56,051 nucleotides of DNA from CAYYNQ01 sp964473105 (GTDB lineage Bacteria; Sumerlaeota; Sumerlaeia; MVZB01): the NCBI GenBank assembly GCA_964473105.1, contig CAYYNQ010000055.1, positions 1 to 56,051 on the forward strand, read 5' to 3'. A program made the translations under genes and the position numbers. A model generated the notes under the pieces. That model did not search any database. It had not been told where the DNA came from and saw only the letters and a program-made list of their open reading frames with translations. Shown piece after piece: positions 16,878 to 24,896 of this stretch. Position 1 is the first letter of the stretch, and each line of letters opens with the position of its first letter.

Positions 16878-19241
16878 TTATCTGCGACGGAGCAAACGCA
16901 GGATGCGCCTGGGACTTTTGAGGTTGTACTTCATCCGGTATAGCGCATGAATAATTCGGTAATGGATCCAGCGCCGCCTCTTGATGGACTCAGCGCCGCT
17001 CTGGTAGTGGTCATAGAATAGCCAACGGTCACGGGCCGGCAGGCGGACACGGGAAAGATCTCGATGCCGATCGAGCAGGCTTACACGTCGCCGGAATCGG
17101 CTGCGTGCCACATCGATCAGCGCGAATTTCAACCTGGGAACTTTTTCGGTGTGTATCACGTGTGGTGACAGGAGGATGTTTCCACCGGTCAGGTCGCGGT
17201 GGTAAATACCGTTTTTATGAATTTCCCTGACGAACCCTGCAAGTAGCCGGACAAATGTATTGCGATCAACATCAATGGGGAGTGACTTGCCAGACCTGAC
17301 AGCGTTGAGTACGTGTCGCAGGGGGATATAGCCCCTGAGGTTCTCCACGACCATGTAGCTGGGTTCACAGGTAGGACTTTCGACATGGTCAATCAAGATT
17401 AGGGGCACCGGAGCCTGAATCCCCCTCTGGATGATCTTGCAACTGTTGTTCCAGGCCTTTGCAGCACGTGATTGTGTTCGGTCGGAGATGAACCTGCGTG
17501 TATTCATGCGTTTCAGCATCACGGGCAGTGAAACATTTTCCCCGGCTGCATCAATGGAGTCCAGATGCATTTCGAACAGCCGTCCACGTTTTGATGACTT
17601 GACAATCTTTCCGCCAGTCAAGCTGAAAAGACTGTCAGGGTCATCCAAGCAATCCTTGATTGTAGGTGTCAGCATGTCCCTGCGGATAAGAACCCTCCAT
17701 TTCCCGTGGCGCCTGATAATGTAAGGCTGGTCCTCGGCCTGAGGAATCATCAACTGTCGTAAATGATGGGCGGAAGTTGTTTCCCGACGGGAATTATCGG
17801 CAATATTGGCGCCAAAGATATAGATAGGATCGGGCCCGAGCGTTGCCTGTTTCCAGTGAAGTGCATTTCCGCGCATATTTTCGATACGTAGGATCCCATT
17901 TGCAGGTGGCAGAAGGTAATGGCTGATCCGGTCGGCCATGCCATCGTGTGTCCAGCCGACAAATATTCGCCTGTCCCGGTCGTCCGATATTTCTTTCCTG
18001 GCGAACTCAAACAGGAAGGTTCCCTCAGACGTTGGAATACGTTTTAGAAACCGTGTATTCTTCAGGATACTGATGACCTGGCGGTAGGCATGGAATCCTG
18101 GACGGATCCTGTAATTCTCAAGATGCCCCCCCATTCTTCGATGACCGTAGACCATCGGAACACGGGGTTTGTAGCCGGTATCGTCACCGATCAAGCCCTT
18201 CGAGTGTGAAACTAACTGTCCCCAGTATACCTTTTCAGCATAGCCGCTTGATGCCGACAAGACAAAATAACGTACCAGATATCGGGCTGCCTGGTCGGGA
18301 TCGACATAGCGAAACTTCCTGGACTCGGGGAATTTTTTCAGTGTCCAGTATGCATACGTGCTGATGAATCCTGGTGAACCGAAGTGCTGCCCGATTGATG
18401 CCAGAACACGCAACTTGCCAACCAAGTCCATTCTCAGCCTTTCGGAATTCAGGGGGAGAAGATGGGTATCATGGTTTTCTGGTTGCCCTGAGCGGTCGAC
18501 GAAAAGGTTGTCAGTATGGAGGCAGGGCAGGCATCCGGCGCGCCGGAGACCGGCCAAGGTCGCGACATTATAGAGGGGGGCGAAATCCGACACGTTGCCC
18601 CCATACCATTTAATGCCGTGTTCCCGGCATACTTCCTCGGCGATTTGGGCTGCACGCACGTATCCCTTGACAGTGTATCCTGCCCAGCTGAAACGGTTGA
18701 TTGTGCTGCCAATTTCGACGGCTTCAATCTTGCCTCCAAGCACTTGAAGAGTCTCTTTCAGATAGACACGCCAATTCATATTCTGCTTGGATCCCCCCAT
18801 GCCGAAGGCTTCCGAAGGTGGCTGTAGAAGCTGAAGCAGTATGTGATAACCCAGATCATGGAGACGCTGGACGAGCCGATTCATGTTTTTGTGATCATCC
18901 CTGTCGTAGCCCAGGTTCATCCGGACTGATTTTAAACCCAGTTCATCAAGTCGTGCGATCAAATAATCATCAAAAGACGCGTTTGGTCCCGGCGTAATGT
19001 TGAGACCGAAAAAATCCTCGGTCACATTGTGTGGGAGATACGGGTCAGAAGTGTGTTTCAGGATCCGACGTATACGTGGCCAGAAAAGAAGATTGGCCAC
19101 GACGATGTTTAGTGCCGATCTGATCCAGCGGAAGTTGATTCCCGGACATGAGAACAGATCCGGACTTTTCAGAGGGGTGGCTTCCTTACCCTGGCCGGAT
19201 CTCTCCATCCCGTCTTGGTCGGTCTGCATTGTCACGCTCAT
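16878..19241 (-). CDS. Glycosidase-like TIM-barrel / WaaP-like kinase fusion protein
   Basis: The protein has 787 residues. Residues about 75-350 follow a GH-A TIM-barrel pattern: FFGLNITPG, SVRMNLGYD, VEIGSTINRFSW (175-186) and FISTYAYWT (292-300). Where active enzymes have a Gly-Asn-Glu acid/base this protein has Gly-Ser-Thr, and the usual nucleophile strand lacks Glu. About 360-560 is a mixed beta linker. The C-terminal about 230 residues resemble the Kdo/WaaP LPS-kinase family: YMVVENLRGYIPL, HRDLTGGN at 681-688 and LIDVAR at 709-713 in place of DFG. A role in LPS core modification or sensing is inferred. The basic tail (RRILRLLRRR) may bind membrane. No partner gene is adjacent. Confidence 0.7.
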   Translation of the reverse strand: MSVTMQTDQDGMERSGQGKEATPLKSPDLFSCPGINFRWIRSALNIVVANLLFWPRIRRILKHTSDPYLPHNVTEDFFGLNITPGPNASFDDYLIARLDELGLKSVRMNLGYDRDDHKNMNRLVQRLHDLGYHILLQLLQPPSEAFGMGGSKQNMNWRVYLKETLQVLGGKIEAVEIGSTINRFSWAGYTVKGYVRAAQIAEEVCREHGIKWYGGNVSDFAPLYNVATLAGLRRAGCLPCLHTDNLFVDRSGQPENHDTHLLPLNSERLRMDLVGKLRVLASIGQHFGSPGFISTYAYWTLKKFPESRKFRYVDPDQAARYLVRYFVLSASSGYAEKVYWGQLVSHSKGLIGDDTGYKPRVPMVYGHRRMGGHLENYRIRPGFHAYRQVISILKNTRFLKRIPTSEGTFLFEFARKEISDDRDRRIFVGWTHDGMADRISHYLLPPANGILRIENMRGNALHWKQATLGPDPIYIFGANIADNSRRETTSAHHLRQLMIPQAEDQPYIIRRHGKWRVLIRRDMLTPTIKDCLDDPDSLFSLTGGKIVKSSKRGRLFEMHLDSIDAAGENVSLPVMLKRMNTRRFISDRTQSRAAKAWNNSCKIIQRGIQAPVPLILIDHVESPTCEPSYMVVENLRGYIPLRHVLNAVRSGKSLPIDVDRNTFVRLLAGFVREIHKNGIYHRDLTGGNILLSPHVIHTEKVPRLKFALIDVARSRFRRRVSLLDRHRDLSRVRLPARDRWLFYDHYQSGAESIKRRRWIHYRIIHALYRMKYNLKSPRRILRLLRRR

Positions 19242-19579
19242 AAAAATATACGGGCTTAAGAACTTTCTGTAGACGGTTCCGTGGAAATGGATGGTTTACA
19301 AAACAAGATAGAGGTGGGCCTGTTAATTCATGTCTTCCAAGGATGCAGGGGTCTTTGCTTCTGCGGCGCGGGAACGATCAGCGAATACCACAAGTTGTAT
19401 CCCAGCCTGTTCCCAGATGATATCCAGAAATGAGGAAAGCCACAGGAGGATATGTTGATACGGAGACCCTTGAATTTAGACAAAAAATACCAGAAAGAAC
19501 CCAAGCGGATCCGTGATACCGGGCCCGGGACCCGTTCTCGATGAATCCTGCAGTTCTTTGTGATTCCATAAGTTATGTG
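19242..19579. other. Non-coding gap between the fusion gene and tRNA-Arg
   Basis: No convincing gene is seen in these 338 nt. A GC-rich self-complementary block, CCGGGCCCGG, occurs near 19523, on the 3' side of the minus-strand tRNA, and could form part of a processing or termination structure. Promoter elements for the fusion gene should lie at the low-coordinate end, but none is clear. Confidence 0.35.
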
Positions 19580-19656
19580 TGGCGCGCCCGCCAGGAGTCG
19601 AACCCGGAACCTCCTGATCCGTAGTCAGGCACTCTATCCAATTGAGCTACGGGCGC
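19580..19656 (-). tRNA. tRNA-Arg (anticodon ACG)
   Basis: On the minus strand the acceptor arms GCGCCCG and CGGGCGC pair, the D-arm reads GCTC-AATTGGAT-AGAGT, the anticodon loop is CTACGGA in a CCTGA/TCAGG stem (anticodon ACG), and the T-arm is CCGGGTTCGACTCCTGG-like. The CCA end is encoded (discriminator G, then CCA at 19582-19580). A34 would be edited to inosine by TadA to read CGU, CGC and CGA. It is a single tRNA with no adjacent tRNA genes. Confidence 0.97.
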
Positions 19657-19933
19657 ACTTTCCGGGTCATACTTTTAACCGTGTTTCCGGGACGATGCAA
19701 GGAAAAGTTCCCCGTGGCTCATCTTTTCCCTTGGACATTGTGGTTTTAAGGGTTAGGGTTGACTGGAGTGGATGGTAATGTTCGGGATGTGCAGGAAACC
19801 CGACGGTCTTGCCGAGGTTTGGATTACGGGTAATTCCAGGATCGGCCCGCTCGTATCCTGGCTCAGGTCGCTGCAGGATGGTTGAGAAACCGACATTGAA
19901 AACCCCATGGCCAAGACAGTTAAGGAGTGATGC

Positions 19934-21295
19934 ATGATTTCCGGTTTGATCCCACGGATCAGATTTCTTTTCCAGTGTTGCCTTGTGCTGTCGTTGCTGA
20001 CGTTGGTTTCGCCGATCACGGCCCAGCAACTCAAGGTGGATGTCAAATTGTCAGATATTTCTGATATTTCACCACATCCCACGACCTATGTGTACTACGA
20101 TGAGGTTGTGACTATTCAGGATCCTGGAGCTCATTATTACACGTTTTTCTACACCGGCCAGGTCAACCCTGACGCACGAGTACCAACGAGTTCTAAGATT
20201 TTGCGCATTCCGATCCCCGTGGATGAGTGGAGCCAGTACCGACAGCACATCATTACGCGGCTTACCGAGTTTTACCGCGGGGGTTCTACCGTTCCAGTCA
20301 GTGATCCAGAGCAGGAAAAAGCCGGGAAGGAAATAGCGGAAGATGAAACAGGGGATGAATTTGTGTCCGAATATGACGAGGAATTCGATGATGAATTCGG
20401 TGATGAAGGATTCGATGATGAAGGATTCGATGATGAATTCGGTGACGAGGAACTTGATTCCACACCAACCCCAACACCCACCCCGGTCCCTGCCACGATG
20501 GCAGGCATGTATGGAATGGGCTTCATGAATCCAGCTTTTTCCGCGGCAGGCGGATTCGTTCCTCCCGTGGCCGGCGGGATCCCTGGAGTGGGCGCAGTTG
20601 AGGGTGGGGAATTCAATCCTAAGGCAGCAGCAGAATGGACTTTTTATTACGACCAACTTGTTCTCTGGCAATATTATTGTGCCAGGGTTCTGCTTGATGG
20701 CCAGGATAAAGCCCTGCTGGAAGATAACGATGACAGCAGCCTTGTTGATGGTGAATCCACATCATTGGCCGGGGCGCCGGGGACAGCGGAAGGCGATAAA
20801 CCAGCGCCTTCCTCATTCGGTTCAAGGAGTGGTGACGACTCATTCGGTGATCTTCCGCTGGCTTACCAGTCCATGATGGATTCCGATGGGGAGTTGCTTG
20901 TCCGGGAGGTATTTGACCCGATTGATGATCATGAAAACCCCGATCATAATCGTCGATATCACCAGAAGTATGTGGCCGCCTCCAAGGACAAGGAGGAGGA
21001 TGTCTACACGGCCTTCATGGACATGATCAATGAAATTGATGCCCGAACATTGAACCAGGCCCAATATGAAGAATGGTTAAAGAACAAGCGGCAGGAAGTG
21101 CTCAATTTTGCCGAGGACTGGCGTCAGGCTGAAGAAGGGGATACGCTCCTGATCAACGATACCCTGTTCATTATCACCGAAGAGCCGTTGGATGCTGTGC
21201 CTATCGACGCCGTAAATGTTATTCGGGGGGAGCAGGTTACACCTCAGGACCTTCTGAATGATGATGGCAGCATCAAGACCCCGACTGTCTTCTAG
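19934..21295 (+). CDS. Secreted protein of unknown function with acidic tandem repeats
   Basis: The protein has 453 residues and was not recognised. A signal peptide (about 1-30, ending SPITAQQ) suggests export. Residues about 130-175 are an acidic repeat tract of FDDEFGDE/GFDDE units followed by a TPTPTPTPVP linker and a Gly/Ala/Met-rich stretch. The N-terminal part (about 33-120) and C-terminal part (about 330-453) look globular. The start is clear: AAGGAG lies 7 nt upstream of ATG 19934. The acidic tract could bind cations such as calcium; this is inference. It has no operon partner; the next gene begins 166 nt downstream. Confidence 0.75.
   Translation: MISGLIPRIRFLFQCCLVLSLLTLVSPITAQQLKVDVKLSDISDISPHPTTYVYYDEVVTIQDPGAHYYTFFYTGQVNPDARVPTSSKILRIPIPVDEWSQYRQHIITRLTEFYRGGSTVPVSDPEQEKAGKEIAEDETGDEFVSEYDEEFDDEFGDEGFDDEGFDDEFGDEELDSTPTPTPTPVPATMAGMYGMGFMNPAFSAAGGFVPPVAGGIPGVGAVEGGEFNPKAAAEWTFYYDQLVLWQYYCARVLLDGQDKALLEDNDDSSLVDGESTSLAGAPGTAEGDKPAPSSFGSRSGDDSFGDLPLAYQSMMDSDGELLVREVFDPIDDHENPDHNRRYHQKYVAASKDKEEDVYTAFMDMINEIDARTLNQAQYEEWLKNKRQEVLNFAEDWRQAEEGDTLLINDTLFIITEEPLDAVPIDAVNVIRGEQVTPQDLLNDDGSIKTPTVF
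20381..20452 (+). repeat. In-frame acidic-coding tandem repeat
   Basis: Units of 12-15 nt (GATGATGAAGGATTC and GATGATGAATTCGGT types) are repeated head to tail and translate as FDDE/FGDE/GFDDE. The unit length is always a multiple of three, so copy-number change would keep the frame. Confidence 0.8.
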
Positions 21296-21461
21296 AGCAT
21301 CGGGTCGACGTTATTATCAAATAGGCTGTCATGGAGAATGGCCCGCCGGTGGATCTTGTCTGGATCGTTTCCGGGGCCTTGACCCATGATCGGATGATCC
21401 TCAGGCTTGTTTGTTTTTTTGTTCCGTCCTGAAATCATTCCTGCTGACCTGCGATGTGAAC

Positions 21462-22391
21462 ATGAACAAAAGCCATGCGGCCCAATTCCATCCCCGGGTC
21501 ATCCCGCTTCTCTTCGCTTTCTTACTTCCCGTTAACAGCCAGTGCACGTTGCAGTTACCTGTTGTCAGCGATCAACCTCAACGGGTCATATCGATGGCTC
21601 CAAATCTCACGGAATCGATTTTCGAGATCGGGGCCGGTGAAAGTCTGGTCGGAGTCACTGACTTTTGCAAATATCCTTCCCAGGCAAGACAGCGCCAGTC
21701 CTGCGGTGGTTGGAGTAACCCGGACTATGAAGTCATAACCAGGCTGAAACCGGATCTAATCCTGATACAGGGTCGACATCAGTCGGTGCGTGATTTTTCA
21801 GCACGTCAAGGGATCAGGGTCTGCTCCATCATGATGGATGATGTGGAATCTATCACGGACGGGCTGGTGATACTGGGCGAAATTCTGGGTAGTCGTGACG
21901 GGGCGACATCGGCTGTCACGAAATTTGAGAATCGCTTGGCGGCAATAAAAATGGACCTGAAATCGCATCCCGTGCATAATCCGCCAAGGGTTTTTATCAG
22001 CCTTAGCCGTCGACCAGGCTCCCTGTCGGGAATCATGACTATGGTGTCTGGCAGTTTCATAGACCAAGCCCTCACGCTGGCGGGTGGAGAAAACATTTTC
22101 AATGATCTGGTGCATCCATATTCCCAGGTGTCCCAGGAAAATGTCATCGTGAGGGAACCGGAATTTATCCTCGAAATACGGGGAGACACCCATATGCGCG
22201 AGGAATCAAGGAGGGATCTGGTTGATGACTGGTCGGGTCTGGTTTCAATACCGGCTGTCAGGAACAACAGGATCCACGTTCTGGAGGCGGATTACCTTTT
22301 GATTCCCGGCCCTCGGTTTCCCCGGACAGTTGAAATGATATATGAGGTGCTCTATGAATGGGGCACGGGTGAAAAACATGGGGGTATTTAG
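21462..22391 (+). CDS. BtuF/FepB-like periplasmic substrate-binding protein
   Basis: The protein has 309 residues with an N-terminal signal sequence. QPQRVISMAPNLTESIFEIGAGESLVGVTDFC is the classic opening of class III helical-backbone binding proteins for cobalamin or iron chelates, followed by KPDLILIQG and a C-terminal GPRFPRTVEMIYEVLY helix. It should deliver B12 or a metal chelate to an ABC permease, but no permease or ATPase gene is near. ATG 21462 was chosen because the signal peptide begins there. A lipoprotein reading frame follows directly in phase after its stop. Confidence 0.85.
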   Translation: MNKSHAAQFHPRVIPLLFAFLLPVNSQCTLQLPVVSDQPQRVISMAPNLTESIFEIGAGESLVGVTDFCKYPSQARQRQSCGGWSNPDYEVITRLKPDLILIQGRHQSVRDFSARQGIRVCSIMMDDVESITDGLVILGEILGSRDGATSAVTKFENRLAAIKMDLKSHPVHNPPRVFISLSRRPGSLSGIMTMVSGSFIDQALTLAGGENIFNDLVHPYSQVSQENVIVREPEFILEIRGDTHMREESRRDLVDDWSGLVSIPAVRNNRIHVLEADYLLIPGPRFPRTVEMIYEVLYEWGTGEKHGGI

Positions 22392-22397
22392 CAAATT

Positions 22398-22817
22398 ATT
22401 ACCAGCAGGAAATCCGGCCTTTCTTTTGTCCTGATCTGCACGCTGTGCCTGTTGTCCGGCTGTGCCCTGTTCATGGATGCGGAACTCAGACGATTCGAAG
22501 GGGACTGGGACGCATTCGAGGTGGGGGGTGTTGAGGGATATTGCCGATTTATTATTGACGGAAATCGTCTTGAGTTCATGGGAGCCCAATCATGGTTTGT
22601 TTCAAGGCTCTTGATGGATGAAGATCGGGAATCGGGACGATTCATGCTGTTGATCGAGGACAGTCCATTAAAGCAGGATAACGGGAAATCTCTGCCCTGT
22701 GTTTACCGTTTCGAGGGGGATGAATTGACGATCGTTCTGGGTGGACCGGATTACATGGATTATCCGCGGTATTTTGACAAGCCCGAGGGATGCCGCTTGT
22801 TTCGCCTGAATAAATAG
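22398..22817 (+). CDS. Small lipoprotein of unknown function; start codon unresolved
   Basis: A clear lipoprotein signal, SRKSGLSFVLICTLCLLSGC, precedes about 120 residues of soluble protein containing GDWDAFEVGG, CVYRFEGDEL and DYPRYFDKPEG. The stretch resembles small lipocalin-like domains that report Pro/Glu balance, but I do not recognise a family. No ATG, GTG or TTG lies in frame before the signal; the frame opens right after the TAG of the BtuF-like gene. It may start at ATT 22395/22398, or at ATG 22378 in another frame with one missing base near 22425 that would give MGVFSKLLPAGNPAF joined to the signal core. The given start is provisional. Confidence 0.6.
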   Translation: MTSRKSGLSFVLICTLCLLSGCALFMDAELRRFEGDWDAFEVGGVEGYCRFIIDGNRLEFMGAQSWFVSRLLMDEDRESGRFMLLIEDSPLKQDNGKSLPCVYRFEGDELTIVLGGPDYMDYPRYFDKPEGCRLFRLNK

Positions 22818-22962
22818 CCTCGATAAAATTCATGCGTATATTCCCATCAACATGCAGAGCATCCCTGGCATGTGATCCTCCGGTCGGCGCTTCTGAAGAT
22901 ATTGTTATCGACAGTCATCTGCATGCCCGATTCTTGCCGTACTCATTGAACCGTCCTTCAAT

Positions 22963-22979
22963 TCCAGATATCTTCTGGA
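22963..22979. terminator. Short hairpin between convergent genes
   Basis: TCCAGA (22963-22968) and TCTGGA (22974-22979) form a 6-bp stem with a 5-nt loop in the gap between the lipoprotein and the DUF2723 gene, which converge here. There is no long T-tract, so this is only a possible terminator. Confidence 0.25.
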
Positions 22980-23036
22980 TATATCCCTGCCGTCCGATGC
23001 TAATCAGATCTGCATCAATCACCTGATTTCAGTCGC

Positions 23037-24896
23037 TCAGTTTCCGTTCAGAAATATATATCCAGAGGGGTAATTGTACTGTTTTCGGAACTCTTCATCC
23101 AATTTCTTATCGGGAAGTGCGAGCAATGCCGGATTAGCAGATAGTTCGTACAGGTCGCGGGACGGCAAATCATAAGGGTAAAGTGTTGTTAATCCATATT
23201 CATCCTTCAGCACGGGTTTACTGTTAAGTCGGACGGGATTGAGGTATTCTCTGAAGATCCGGTCGAGATAACAGGTGAAAATTTGGCGGTCTGCCGAGAA
23301 GTTAGGGCGTAGTGTTCCCTTGAAGAGAGCGAGGTCATGCTCCAGTTTATGCCCTGGTTTCCGTTCCCGGATGCCTGTCGTGACGGATCCCCGACCTGGA
23401 TGATCGAAATACCTCTGATACCATCCGGACCCGATGAAGTTGGTCCCGAATACAGTGACATCGGTACGGTATTCGAGCACGATCTGTTGGTACCAAAGGG
23501 CGTAGATGTCGTTGTCCGCATGGGTCAGTATGATGGAATTCTCGGGGAGAAGGTCGAGAATTGCCCGACCCCAGTCCAATGGCGTCCGGTCCCCTGATTT
23601 ATCGATTCGGGGAAACTGTATGAAAACGATGGCAGCCATAACGAGAAGAAGCAGGCTTGAAGTCGTCCCGGAATAACGAAACGGTTCTTCAGTGAGCCGG
23701 ATCCGGTTGACGATGAAGGTCGTTATGCCGGCCAATACGGGAGGAGTGGCGACAATAAAATAGGCATCGATATCAGGTATTTTGTAAATCAGTGAAAAGA
23801 CACATGTTGTCCAGATACAACCCATCAGTCCGAGACCCAGATATCGGCAACTTCTTGAGAGATGTACGAGGCCAACTGTGGATATAAGAATGATCATGAA
23901 TCCCAGAACCGGATACAGGGGTTCCAAGGGTGCGATTATCGGGAGCCATTGGGTCCCCCAGAAGTTGAACCAGTAGATAAGCCCATCCTGAACTTGTTGA
24001 AAATTCACATCCAATTTCAATTCGCTGAACTGGCCACCGCTAACCACCCAGAGAAAATTATCGAAACTAGAGGGGTCACCCCAGTTTAGCTGAGGATTCG
24101 ACGCGGCTCTCAGGGGAAGGTATAGGTAACCCGACAGGCAGGCTAGGTAACAGCCGCCCAGAGTTGAGACAGTAGCCGCGCCTCGGCGACTGATTCTCAG
24201 AAAACGGATCACGTATAAGATGCCGAGAGGAAACAGTGCTATTCCCGAGTAATGGTTCAGGGATAAAATGCCTAGCGTGAAGCAGGCCAGTATGGCACCC
24301 GTCAGGCTAGGTTTACGGCGATGTCCGGCAACCGTAAAGACAAAGAGTATGCAAGCCATGCAGAATGTCAATGGATAGACTTCCGCAAAGGTTGCATGGT
24401 TCCAGATTGTCAACGAGAAGGCCGTGGCAAAAGCCAGGAATAATGCAGGCACCATGGGCGAGATGGAGGAGGTGTGGAGGTTGTTATTGACAGGGATGGA
24501 TCTTGCGGTTTCGGAAATTCGGAAGATATGCATGTAGAACAGGAACAGGATTGCACAACCCAGGCTCAGAAGCGCCGTGCTGAGGAGAGTCATGGCCCGC
24601 CCCGGGTCCATCCCGCCTGAGGCTTGGATGACAAGATTGCCGACAAGCATGTAGAGCGGGTATCCGGTGGGGTGTGGAATACCCAGAGAGGATGCTGCGC
24701 AGGTCAATTCAAGCCCGTCCCCCCACCAAGCACAGGGCGCCGCGGTTTGATAGTAAACTAGAAAGACGATGACGCCCGTCAATAGGCAACCAACTATTAT
24801 TTGCCTGGGGGATAATTCCATGAATCGGGAGCCGATCGAGGCTTCGGCAGGTGAGGATTCGTTAGGAGTTACTTGAACTGGGGTGTTTCCCGTCAT
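23037..24896 (-). CDS. DUF2723-family multi-pass membrane protein (O-mannosyltransferase-like)
   Basis: The protein has 619 residues. The N terminus after the first membrane helix reads WWGDGLELTCAASSLGIPHPTGYPLYM, the diagnostic DUF2723 (TMEM260-like) motif with the acidic residues expected of a GT-C active site. Many hydrophobic segments follow and a soluble C-terminal part contains HADNDIYALWYQQ and EYRTDVTVFG, also typical of the family. Members are predicted or shown to transfer sugars to proteins; the substrate here is unknown. The start overlaps the ptsI stop by 4 nt (ATGA), so it is coupled to the PTS genes. Confidence 0.88.
   Translation of the reverse strand: MTGNTPVQVTPNESSPAEASIGSRFMELSPRQIIVGCLLTGVIVFLVYYQTAAPCAWWGDGLELTCAASSLGIPHPTGYPLYMLVGNLVIQASGGMDPGRAMTLLSTALLSLGCAILFLFYMHIFRISETARSIPVNNNLHTSSISPMVPALFLAFATAFSLTIWNHATFAEVYPLTFCMACILFVFTVAGHRRKPSLTGAILACFTLGILSLNHYSGIALFPLGILYVIRFLRISRRGAATVSTLGGCYLACLSGYLYLPLRAASNPQLNWGDPSSFDNFLWVVSGGQFSELKLDVNFQQVQDGLIYWFNFWGTQWLPIIAPLEPLYPVLGFMIILISTVGLVHLSRSCRYLGLGLMGCIWTTCVFSLIYKIPDIDAYFIVATPPVLAGITTFIVNRIRLTEEPFRYSGTTSSLLLLVMAAIVFIQFPRIDKSGDRTPLDWGRAILDLLPENSIILTHADNDIYALWYQQIVLEYRTDVTVFGTNFIGSGWYQRYFDHPGRGSVTTGIRERKPGHKLEHDLALFKGTLRPNFSADRQIFTCYLDRIFREYLNPVRLNSKPVLKDEYGLTTLYPYDLPSRDLYELSANPALLALPDKKLDEEFRKQYNYPSGYIFLNGN

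Noticed and set aside
20381..20452. Short direct repeats resembling the start of a CRISPR array
   Set aside because: The units are 12-15 nt, contiguous without spacers, and in frame with a coding sequence.
22832..23026. A 64-codon frame between the lipoprotein and DUF2723 genes
   Set aside because: Composition and lack of a start signal suggest chance; the gap is better explained as a convergent 3' region.
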